This document shows, in pieces, positions 1-10,545 of a DNA stretch of 64,000 nucleotides (position 1 is its first letter; the number at the start of each line of letters is the position of its first letter). The notes under the pieces are model-generated. The model ran no database searches, had not been told where the DNA came from, and was given only the letters and a program-made list of their open reading frames with translations. The position numbers and the translations under genes are program-made. This DNA comes from Chrysomallon squamiferum (lineage: Eukaryota > Mollusca > Gastropoda > Neomphalida > Peltospiridae): positions 5,296,764 to 5,360,763 of the forward strand of contig CM022670.1 of NCBI GenBank assembly GCA_012295275.1, in the 5' to 3' direction.

Positions 1-109
1 GTCAGATTGTTTGTGTTTTGGGTTTTATTATCATGTGTATTAATCAGACCATGTAAACAACTGAAATATTATATGGATTCTGTTGATATCTTGGCTTCTG
101 TAAATTAGA

Positions 110-176
<67 letters not shown>

Positions 177-286
177 CGAAGATGATGATCACAACAATAA
201 ATAAATAAATGATACATTGTTAATATTCAACAAAGATAATTTTTTTTGTCCTTGTTTCTTTCTTTTTAAGATTAAGAAAAAAAAAA

Positions 287-325
<39 letters not shown>

Positions 326-829
326 TCCTTTTTCCAAATGTACATTAACAAAATACTGTCTTTTTCATAAGCAATAAAAAAAAATAATAATAAAAAAAAA
401 AAAAAAATTAACAAACAAAGGAGCACATTTAGTTTCAATTATTTATTACAAATAATATAAAAGTGATCACAGCTGTGCTAGGTTTAAACATACAACATTA
501 ATAAGAGCACTTTATTTTTATAAATGAATTATTTTTTCAATGCAATACAATCACAAGAATATAAAACACAATAACGTTTATATACGTATGTTTTATTTAT
601 CAGTTTCACTGACAATGTTTCAAATTTGATGCAAATTACAACTGAAGACATCAAATATATTTATTGAAAAAAAAAAAAAGACCTATTAACTAATACATTA
701 TGATAAAATTTCTTTATTAATAAAACATGTAAATTCACCGATGTTTAATTTTTAAATTTTGAATGTGTGTTTTGGAGTGGAAGTCTCTTCATTTTATTAC
801 TGTTGAAATTTGCTAAATCCATTAACTTA

Positions 830-850
830 GAAATAATAATAATAATAATA

Positions 851-918
<68 letters not shown>
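830..918. repeat. (AAT)n microsatellite
   Basis: Nearly pure AAT trinucleotide repeat with one short interruption near its left end. Similar AAT tracts recur throughout the window (for example 2552-2612, 9418-9465, 14164-14214, 29017-29066). Confidence 0.95.
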
Positions 919-920
<2 letters not shown>

Positions 921-2549
921 TGTAACAACATCTGACTATATGTATTAACCAAAAATTATTATTTTAGATAAAAAGAAAAAATTTCATTATTTCAGTGGCA
1001 GTTCTCTCATTCAGTATTTCACAAAAAAACATCAGTGAATGTAATTAAAATTTTAAATCTATCAACCATTATATAAAATTATATAATTTTAAAAATAATT
1101 TTTAGGAGAAAGTTTTGGACTGATAGCATTGTAATATTTGGTATACATCTGAGATGTACCTGAAAAGAAAATTTGAAAATCAGTGAACTTAAAAGACTGA
1201 CATTCAGTTAATTAATATTATTGCTTAGTTAGTAATAATGTTATTTAGAGATTAATTGAAGCAATGATTAGATTTTGCAAAGCTCTTTGAAATATTCTGT
1301 TTAAACAAAACATTGTATGAGAGAAATTCAGTTTATACTGTGTTTGCAAACATTAATAAATATCCAAATATCTTAATGGCACCAAAACTAATCCGTGAGA
1401 TTAGTTCTATGCAGTTCTTCGAAACTGAATGTTTAATTACAGTTTCATTTTACACTGCTTTTACAAAATCTCAAACCACATATTGTAAAATAGCACTAGG
1501 AATGAAACCCCCCTCCAAAAAAGAAAATTTTATATAGATTTTGTAAAGCTCTGAAAACTTTCTCTTTTAATAGAAACTGAAACAGATTAATTCCATCTGG
1601 CTTTTGCATAATTCAAAACAAATTCAAAAGACAAAACAATATCAGAGGCTAATTCAAAATAGTTTTTATGAAAAACATATTAAATATTAAAAATACCTTT
1701 TGCTAAACTCACTTGAAATATTTGTTTTAATATTTACTGGAAGTAAAATCAGAAATTAATTCCAGACTGATTTTGCAAAGCTTAGTGCAAATGTTATTTG
1801 AAAATCACATGAAATACATACATCTCGTTCACTTTGCATGACCACTCATTCATATATCATTGCATAGTTTTACACAAAACATTAGTGCTTTTCAATAACT
1901 TACTACTAGTGATAAAAACAACCCCACAAGATTATGTTATAACCAAAACTGTTACACAGTCTTAACAAATAAACATCATGACAAATGTTTAAAACAAGAA
2001 AATTTATATGCTGGTTTAAACAAAATAAAAAATATATGAAAGAAGTAAAATTGTTAATAGTTTTAATTAATTAATCGTTAAAACAAAGATATCAGTATAA
2101 TTATACAACATTCTGATTTCTTTTTTGTCCTTTGTGCTCCTTAAAAACTATTTTCATAGATCCTGGAATATATTATTATTAGATAAAACAACATTTAAAA
2201 TAGAAAAATAATTTTACAGACAGTGTAATACAACACTATACTTTAACAACTGACAGTATTGTTTACATAACAAGTAACATCATTATCAATAACGAATGAG
2301 AAAGAAAACATATATAATTCACATTCAATAAATTTTAGATTATTTTAATTATTTTAATGCAGAAAAATCTAAAGTAAAGTGAAATTACTTTCCAGTTCAC
2401 CTTCAGTTGATTTTTAATCAGTAAAAAATGTTAACATCTACTCTTAATACTCTTCATTTTATTTTCATTTTATTTATATAACCATGTGAATGTTATACAA
2501 AAAACCTGTAATTTGCTTTTGAAGTTTGAGTACTTTTTTTTTCAGTCTA

Positions 2550-2613
<64 letters not shown>

Positions 2614-3120
2614 GTAACAAGAATAATCATTTTTAAAAGATAGACCAAAATGATAAGAAAGTTATAATAATTCAGAGCTTAAAGCTGCAATTTAAATTTT
2701 CATTTAAAGTGGATCTGTGATGGTTAACTAACTTGTTTAAAGCACATAAACTTTAAAAATGTAACCACTGGGTTCACATTGTGTTTCAAATGGAAAGACA
2801 CTGAACCTTAATATCCTTTTAACCTTCTGATTACCTTCTATAAACATTTTAATAACCCCTGTACAGCTACAGTTCACCGAGTTATAACAATCATATATCC
2901 AATACTATGTCTTGGTATCATCTACTTCTATATATTTTCATTGTCAGATGACCATACCCATCTACATAAAGAGATTAAAGTAACTGATTATACAAAATGG
3001 ATAACTTATTTTCACATTTATTTTCAGATATAATGTCAGAAATATATATAAATAAAAAAAAAAAAAAAAAAAAAAAGGTTTTTACTTTTTTTCATATTTA
3101 TATTTAATTCATAGCTAAGG

Positions 3121-3126
3121 TTTATT
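3121..3126 (-). terminator. Candidate FBXO8 polyadenylation signal
   Basis: TTTATT on the plus strand reads AATAAA on the minus strand, downstream of the FBXO8 stop. It is the nearest canonical hexamer I see after the stop. In DNA this AT-rich the hexamer occurs often by chance, so the call is weak. Confidence 0.25.
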
Positions 3127-3593
3127 CCTAGCTATAGTTAATTCAGATTTACAAAATTAATAGAAAGAAATAAAATTTACATTTAAAGTTTTAAATCCAT
3201 CAACTTTGTTCATTCTAGAAGTATTCACAATATTGCATAAACTTCTCAGGAGAGGTAACACAACAAATAACGTTTTATAATACCTAATACAGAACAATAA
3301 TAATAATAATATTAATAATAATAATAAAAGTAATAATAACAAATGAATAATACTCAATGATTTCTCAATGTGAACATGTGACATTTCCATGGGTATCAAT
3401 TAATTGTGTTAATAAACTATAAAACAATGTAATTAAGTACATTAGTATATGTTGGTATGCCATTTAAACATCATAATATTCATCTGATTAAATGTCAGAT
3501 ATTAGTGTCCGTTATTCAAAATGCTAATTGATCTTAGATGTTATCTAACTACAACCTTAAAACAATGCAGAAAATGTCTTAACTTGTGTCATG

Positions 3594-5259
3594 TCAAGAC
3601 TTCTGAGGAGCAACATGGCCAATGAGATAGATGTTATCATAGAGATGACCTGCAAGGTCATTGCTCACTTCTGCTGTAGCCCGACAGGTGTTTTTGATGA
3701 ATTCTCTTTTTGACATTTTGTTTTTGACGTGAGGTGATGACAGGTCCACAGACAACATGATCAGTGAGTAGCAAAGAAGGAAAACTGCATCTGTGAGTGA
3801 GAAAAAAAAATTATTTCTTTTTTTACTTTAGAAAGAAAAATATAATGAGGACTATAAAACCTACACAAGCCTATAAAAAAAAAATGTCTTCAGAATTATT
3901 TGAATAAACGTGATTAATGCATCAGCACACATTTAATATTTGTAGCTCGTAAGTATTAGTTGAGTGACAATCACTAATATCAATCTACCAGCTACTCTTG
4001 TGAACTGTCAGTTAGAAGCAACATTTTCTTTAACAACAACAACAACAACAAAAAACATATACACATACATAAATACATACATGATACACTGAATGCTCTA
4101 GTTATAGGATTTAAATGACAACCATACCTTACTAAAGCCAAGGCTGGAATTACACAATTTAAATGACAAAGTCTTCCATGCTATGTCCAGTGCTATGATC
4201 AGTTACATTATAAAAGTGACAAACTAACTGTTACTGACTCCAAGGCTATGGTTAAATTAATTAAAATAATTAAAACTTACCCTCAGTAAGGCCAGTGATG
4301 GGATTATAGTAATTAAAAGAAACAAAAACAAAACAAAACCCTACCCTTACTGAGTCCAAGGCTTGGATTACATGATGTAAACTGATCCGAAAACCGATCA
4401 ATAACTTCAGCAAGAAATCCATCCCTGTCATTGGGTGCGGAAATTTCAGCAAAAAACTGACGCAGAGCGTTTGGTAAAAACATCCTCTCAAAGTTTTGTA
4501 ATTTTAGTAGGTGGGCCAAAACATCTCGCCTGTAATAAAATGAAAATTATACTAAAATATTTCACAGACTTCACAAATAGAATAATTTAAAAATTGCATT
4601 TACAATAGTTAGTTATTGTTACTACTAGAACAAAAAAAAAAATATGCTGCTACACTGCTGCTGCTACTACAGCTACTACTTCTGTTACTACAACTACTAC
4701 TATTATTTTATTAACAAATAAATAAAAAATAGCAACTCTTTAAACCCATAAAAATTTATTATAAACTCAATTATTAAAAACAACAAAACAACAACAACAA
4801 AAAAAAAATAATAAAATGAAGTGAAAAAATAAATAACTCACCTTCTGTCTAGAAACTCTCTTTTTTTCTCAGGTAACAGGTTTTTAGCTGTGTGAAGAAA
4901 TTTAGCTATTTCTAATGGCTCATCATCCACAAGCTGGTGCTGAATCAGGTATCCCACTCCCTTCAAATTCAATTAATTATCATATTATGAATTCTAAATT
5001 TAAACAGAATAAAATAAACAAGCATTTAACTCATTCGGGTATAACACTCCCTTCAAATACAATTAATTATTTAATTTGAGTTCTTAATTTAAATAGACTG
5101 AAATGAACAAGCATTTAACTAAATTTTGAAAATGTTTAATTTAATAATTATCAGATAAGACTACAAGGTAACTGTGCATATGTAAGAGAGAATATCTGCT
5201 GTTGTCAGTCCAACTGATAATATTTTCAGATAGCAGCAAGCATTTATGTGGCTGTTTTT

Positions 5260-5294
<35 letters not shown>

Positions 5295-6298
5295 TCTATT
5301 TACTTATTTATTTTAAATGCCTTCCCACAGAAATGGATGGAATGGGAAATTGCCCTGTATGAAGAAAATCTGATTTTGTGACCAAAGAAATGAATGTCTT
5401 GAGTATGCTCTGCTATGTAACCACAAACAGACAAGCATACTGCTGGGTGTCAGTGTATTATTATATCAAGAAAAAGGGACTTTTAGCAGTATTTAAAAAA
5501 AACAAAAACATTATTTGTAATGTTATATATAAGAATAAAATAACACTAGAAGTAAATAAATAATACTAACTTCAAAAGGATCACCGTTGAAAGTGAGAGA
5601 TGCTTCATCCAACTGAAGAAACATTCGACGATATGAAAATCCTTTGGCATTTCGACAGTGCGAGTAGACACTGACATAACCCCAGACACTCTTACAGAGG
5701 CTAAAACAACAATGACAATAAAATGAAACAAACAGCTACATACATTAATCTGATGTTTTGTATAACTAAATAATAATTTTTGAAAAACTAATAGTTTACA
5801 AAATTTGGTAAAGAATATTATTTACAAAGGGAAAATAACATGACTACATACCACAAAATATAATTTGAAAGAAAACTAGACAGAGTGAGAGAGAATAAAT
5901 AAATGAATGTTCTACAACACCCAAGCACAAAAATCAGATTGGCTGTTGGGTGGAAAGAGTGAGAAATGTTTTTTTACACAAAGATGAGGTCTATATATAT
6001 ATATTATAAGAAAAAAACAAAGAAAACCCAACCAAAAACATCAACAATAAACAAACAAACAAGCCCCAAATAAAAGTGATACAAACTCTTGCCAAAGAAG
6101 TTCATCATTTGCCAGATTTTGCCACACACAAGCTGCCAAACAGAGGTCGGTGGGGTTCAGGTGGGACAAGATGGCAAGTCCCAGTTCTGGTGGCAATTGG
6201 GAGAGATCGGGAAATCCTCGGCTAATCTGAGTAGAGGTGTTACCAACACCTCTACACACTGGATCTAGTTCTTGCAGTCTCCTAAGAACCTGTCCCAT
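3594..6298 (-). CDS. FBXO8: F-box only protein 8 orthologue (F-box + Sec7-like), five coding exons
   Basis: The coding exons on the minus strand are 6298-6087, 5700-5571, 4960-4842, 4529-4345 and 3790-3594. All have GT/AG boundaries and compatible phases (843 nt, 280 aa plus stop). The start MGQ matches the known FBXO8 start, and Gly2 could be myristoylated. Residues about 32-70 form the F-box (LPPELGLAILSHLNPTDLCL). The rest is the Sec7-like domain, ending in HLYDNIYLIGHVA. In the Sec7 'glutamate finger' region, where ARF exchange factors have PGEA, this protein has FLPNALRQF. The catalytic Glu is absent, as I recall for the human protein, so exchange activity is unlikely. Family knowledge: FBXO8 is an SCF-type adaptor reported to ubiquitinate ARF6. 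The N-terminal region before the F-box is about 40 residues shorter than in human. Introns are short (352-722 bp). The identity is secure; splice sites were placed by eye from phase and homology. Confidence 0.95.
6087..6298 (-). CDS. FBXO8: FBXO8 coding exon 1 (F-box exon)
   Basis: It encodes the N terminus and the whole F-box, through DELLWQ. It ends with two bases of a split codon before the donor GTTTGT (6086-6081). Joined to exon 2 the split codon gives Asp, followed by LCKSVWG, matching the LCKSTWG of the family. The open frame runs on past the donor into the intron, but that extension is hydrophobic and unlike FBXO8. Confidence 0.9.
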
Positions 6299-6538
6299 AG
6301 CAGTGTTCTTGAGTTAGTTGAAAAACAATCCAGCCATTTTCACAAAAAGAGAGTTACACTGGAAAAAGAAAGCCATCAAAAAATTATTACAATAATGCAA
6401 AAATCGAAATTTCTAACAAAATACCATAGATATCAACAACAAAAAATAAAAAAATAAAATAAACTGTGTTTTCACATTTAAAAGCTATATTTATATGAAA
6501 AATTATATTGTATTTTTAAAAATAATAACTCCATTAAC

Positions 6539-6569
<31 letters not shown>

Positions 6570-6661
6570 AGGACACTGATACATTTCAACAAATGTGAAA
6601 ACATATATATAACTTTAAAATAAATAAATAAATAAATAATAAATAGTAATAATAAATATAA

Positions 6662-6701
<40 letters not shown>

Positions 6702-6984
6702 GTCAAGAACAGATCTGTACAGTAGTATAGACCACTGTCAACAACGGGTGGATAAGAAGAAAGAGATAAAGCAAGAATTCGTAATATATAACACATTAAA
6801 TTTAAAGATATAATTACAGTATGATAAAATATACAAAAAAAAACCTGATTAATCTAACAATTAACTATTAACCACTGGTATTTATATATCTTCTCTATTA
6901 TAACACTACTGATGAAATAACTAATATTTAAATACTTTTAAAAGATTTAGGAAAGCTATGAACAGTATGATAAATCCAAACTGC

Positions 6985-7139
6985 AATAACTAATAATAAC
7001 CATAAAATATTCTCAACATGCATTTTTAATTAAACTACTGTAAATAGTATAGAAATGTATATTTAACATAAAATTTCATAATCATGTATTATTAGTGAAC
7101 GCTTGTGTTAACAAAAATTAAAATAAAATGTTACCTGAT
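6985..7139. repeat. Direct repeat copy A (about 155 bp)
   Basis: This segment, centred on ATGCATTTTTAATTAAACTA, matches 8397-8563 with a few substitutions and small indels, in the same orientation about 1.4 kb apart. Both copies end in GTTACCTGATTT. No coding content, so a local duplication or a short interspersed repeat. Confidence 0.8.
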
Positions 7140-7426
7140 TTTTTAAGAATTGTCATAATGAATTACAATTAATTTACGGAAGTTGAAACTGAATATTTCT
7201 TTTATTGTTATTCCATTTCAAACAATAATTCCATTTGAATGTAAACAGATTTATTTTACGATGTATGACAGCGTAGGTACAAAATCATGTGTTTATCAAC
7301 AATTAAAACTGTGAATTGAAACCATAATTAAGCATACAAAATGTCAGATTGTAACTGATAAATACTTCAACGGCTTTGACAATACCGACAGACAAAAAAT
7401 ATATTATGCACTCATTCCTAACTTAC

Positions 7427-7540
7427 CTCTCATGATAATAAGCATAATGCAACGTATAAGTAGCAACATTAAATATTCTTTTTCTGCATTCCTTCGATGA
7501 CATTTCTCTCGGACAGTGTCAAAATTGACGTGGAGCTATA
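7427..7540 (-). other. FBXO8: Probable 5' non-coding exon of FBXO8 with a uORF
   Basis: On the minus strand a less AT-rich segment ends at a near-perfect donor (GAGAG|GTAAGT, donor at 7426-7421), about 1.1 kb upstream of the FBXO8 start codon. A weak acceptor (CTCAAG) lies at 6313-6308, nine bases before the ATG, so splicing would give a short leader. The segment has an ATG at 7503-7501 starting MSSKECRKR and open to the donor. If joined to that acceptor, this frame is out of phase with FBXO8 and stops inside coding exon 1, acting as an upstream ORF. The right-hand (transcription start) boundary is a guess. It could instead belong to an unrelated transcript. Confidence 0.4.
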
Positions 7541-8207
7541 TCGGAGCAAAAGAAATCTGCAATTTCATTCGTCGAAATTACCTGAACGCAAAAGGTCAAG
7601 GACCCACGTTTGCACATAGGGAATTCCCTGTTTCCGCAGATTTGCATGTTCGAGTTATCTGAAGAGAAAAGAATAGTAAAAAAAATAATTAAGTAATGAA
7701 AACAGTTTGCGACTTCACTTCGTATTCTTGTTTTTAACATTTTCTTCCATATTATAATTATTATTATTATTTATTTATTTTTAATTTTTTTTTGTTGTTG
7801 TTGCTGTTGTTGGTCTTACCAAATTATGATTTATTCATGGCGTATAATTTTTATTTTGTATGCATATTTAGCATTAGCATTAGCGCTAATAGCATTTCAA
7901 ATATGAACTAATAAATTTTATGGTATGATTTCATGATAATAATTACATTTACCTTTATTTTGGTCAGCTTTGTTAATTTTGTTTAGTATTTTTATAATTA
8001 TTTTTTTTATTTATTTATTTATTTATTGAGTATCTCTATTTTTCTGAAATGAAAGAAAAAATAAAAAAAAAGAACAACAACAACAACAAAAATACAGAAA
8101 AAAAAAAAAAAAAGATATGAATAAACCAAATATTACTTCCGAATGGCACCGAGTAGGATATCATTGTTTGGCTTTTACAATGTCGCCCTCTATCTTGGAT
8201 ATAAAAA

Positions 8208-8236
8208 TGACGTCAACAATCGAATGACGTGACTCA
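8208..8236. promoter_or_regulatory. CRE/AP-1 site cluster upstream of FBXO8
   Basis: A full palindromic CRE (TGACGTCA, 8208-8215) is followed 9 bases later by TGACGT (8225-8230), which overlaps an AP-1 site TGACTCA (8230-8236). It lies about 0.7 kb upstream of the probable FBXO8 leader exon, in a less AT-rich patch (8150-8240). The sites are seen directly; function is inferred. Confidence 0.3.
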
Positions 8237-8396
8237 AGTAAATAACATAAATAATGAGAGGTTTATTACCGAATTTTTTTTAAATCTGAGATGATTAAAG
8301 CCAGTAAGTACAGAAAATTTAATAATTTTCAAACTAGATGTAAAAGATAATAGGATTATTCATTGTTAAATATATATATATATATAAAAACTAGTA

Positions 8397-8563
8397 ATAA
8401 CTAATAATAAGCATCAAGTATTCTCAATATGCATTTTTAATTAAACTACTCACTGTAAATAGTATAGAAATGTATATTTAACATAAAATTTCATAATCAT
8501 ATATTATTAGTGAAGGCCTTGTGTTAACAAAAATTAAAATTAAAATAAAATGTTACCTGATTT
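8397..8563. repeat. Direct repeat copy B (about 165 bp)
   Basis: Partner of 6985-7139. Small differences include an extra CACT after the TTAAACTA core and an extra AAAATT in the A-rich part. Confidence 0.8.
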
Positions 8564-8672
8564 CATTTCACTTTCTCCACACACATATATACATACATTA
8601 TTTTTGTCGATCTATCATGATTTGTAAATTTTATTATAACAGCTCATTCTTCCTCACTAAATAATATCTTTT

Positions 8673-8703
<31 letters not shown>

Positions 8704-9036
8704 TTATTATTATTATTTATCTATTTATTTATTTAGCATTTATTTATTTATTATTATTATTATTTTGTATTGTCTTGTTTACTCTGTTACAGACAGTATA
8801 AGCTCTAAATTACAGATAAATTTAATATAACAGTTCTCTCCCTTCAGCTGTTACTTTTATTTTATTTTTTTTTATATATATATATTTTATATTTACCTGT
8901 AAATACTGAAAGAACTCAACAAAAACACAGAATGCTATACAGGCGATCCACACTGACCTACTTTTTGATACAGATATACATTACCAAACAAGCTGATTTC
9001 ACCAAACTAACACAAAAAAAAAAAAAACCACTTCCT

Positions 9037-9040
<4 letters not shown>

Positions 9041-9085
<45 letters not shown>
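9041..9085. repeat. (CT)n microsatellite
   Basis: Pure CT dinucleotide run followed by a CA-rich stretch. Confidence 0.95.
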
Positions 9086-9088
<3 letters not shown>

Positions 9089-9417
9089 AACACATACACA
9101 CACAGATACGCACACACATTTGAGATAGAGAGATCTTAGACATTATCTTTCATTACTGCGTACATATATTTATTATTAGAAAACTGTCAAAAATCTCTCT
9201 CCTTTTCCATATCTCAGAGCCTGACTTACATTAACCAGGTGGCTTTAACTGACAGGTGGTTTCCATTATTCAGTGCATTTTAATTTTGAGACCATTTGTT
9301 ACTAACACTAATTCATTTAAATTTTGGACGCGTGGTGACATAAATCTTGAAATTCGTATTATTTCAAAACTAAAATTAATAACAATATAAAAGCTCATTC
9401 ATACCAGAAGAAATATA

Positions 9418-9467
<50 letters not shown>

Positions 9468-9654
9468 TGATGATGATGATGATGATAAATATTATTAATA
9501 AATTACTTGTTGCTAAGGAAAAATGCTTGTAATAACAACTGCCGTTTATTTAAATTATATACAGTTTCGTTGATATTCTTTGTAATTTTAATGTTATAAA
9601 ACAGTAAATAAATTGATGAATGAGTGAATGTTTAACGACACTTCAACAAAAAAG

Positions 9655-9699
<45 letters not shown>

Positions 9700-10464
9700 G
9701 AAAAAGGAAAATATAATTAAAGCGTTTCGTTTTAGAAATAAGCATGGTAAAGAAAGCTGGTAGAAAAAGTCTAATAAGACTAGATCAACATAAGCCGATC
9801 AATGTTTAGTTTTTTGAAGTTTTGATTATTCTTGTTGTTGTTGTTACTATTGATATTATTATCATAATTATTGTTGTTGTTGTTGTTGTTGTTGCCAGTG
9901 TACTTATGATGTTCATGATTTCTGCTGTTGTACTGCTGCGACTATTCTTCCTGTTATCATTCTTACTGTTGGAGTTATAATCATACTGACTATTCTTTTT
10001 ATTTGTATTGCTATTGTTGTTGCTGATGTTATTTTTTGTGTTTTTGTGGTTATTTTTGTTGTTGTTGTTGTTGTTATTATTATTATTATTATCATAATTA
10101 TAGTCTGTTATTATTATATACTGTTTTGTTGTTGTTCGTGTTGTTGTTTTTTTTATTTGGCATTTGCAATAAACAAACATAAATAAATAATCAAATAAAA
10201 ATAACCACACACAACCCTTTGAACAATTATAATTAATTATGTTTTTGCCCTTTTTTTTTTTTTTTATTTTTTTTTTTAGAGTATTCTTTAATTAATGAGT
10301 TAACTATTTAGCACATGGTTACATGTCAAGAAGAATTAAAAACATCTCTTCTGGGACGACTACGTTGTCTCTCTGGGTGTATAATTATTTTGTTATGGTA
10401 GTGTTAACATATTGGACAAAAATAGCGTGCGTAGTGCTATAACGAATTCCCAGTTATAACCATA

Positions 10465-10545
10465 TACTTCAGTTCTGGTGATGTCGAGATCCCGAGATCT
10501 AACAATTTCAGTCCGACAGGTTAACCATTAGGTCACGATTGTCAA
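10465..10545 (-). mobile_element. Decayed tRNA-derived SINE-like fragment
   Basis: On the minus strand an A-box-like TGACCTAATGG is followed by GTCGGACTG and then GATCTCGGGATCTCGAC in place of a B box. This order is typical of metazoan tRNA-derived SINE heads. The B box departs from GGTTCGANNCC, so the copy is degenerate. No tail or target duplication was identified. Confidence 0.4.

Larger units (their letters stand above)
1..3593. other. AT-rich non-coding stretch downstream of FBXO8
   Basis: No open frame here has coding character; the short ones are made of microsatellite or poly-A sequence. It holds AAT/GAT repeats near 113-180, 290-325, 830-918 and 2552-2612, and a poly-A run near 3055-3076. 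The part next to 3593 is probably FBXO8 3' UTR. The nearest AATAAA hexamer I see on the minus strand is at 3126-3121, about 470 nt beyond the stop codon. The true 3' end is not decided by the sequence. Confidence 0.6.

Noticed and set aside
9806-10210. 134-codon Asn/Thr-rich frame on the minus strand
   Set aside because: Built from GTT/ATT trinucleotide repeats; the composition is explained by the microsatellite.
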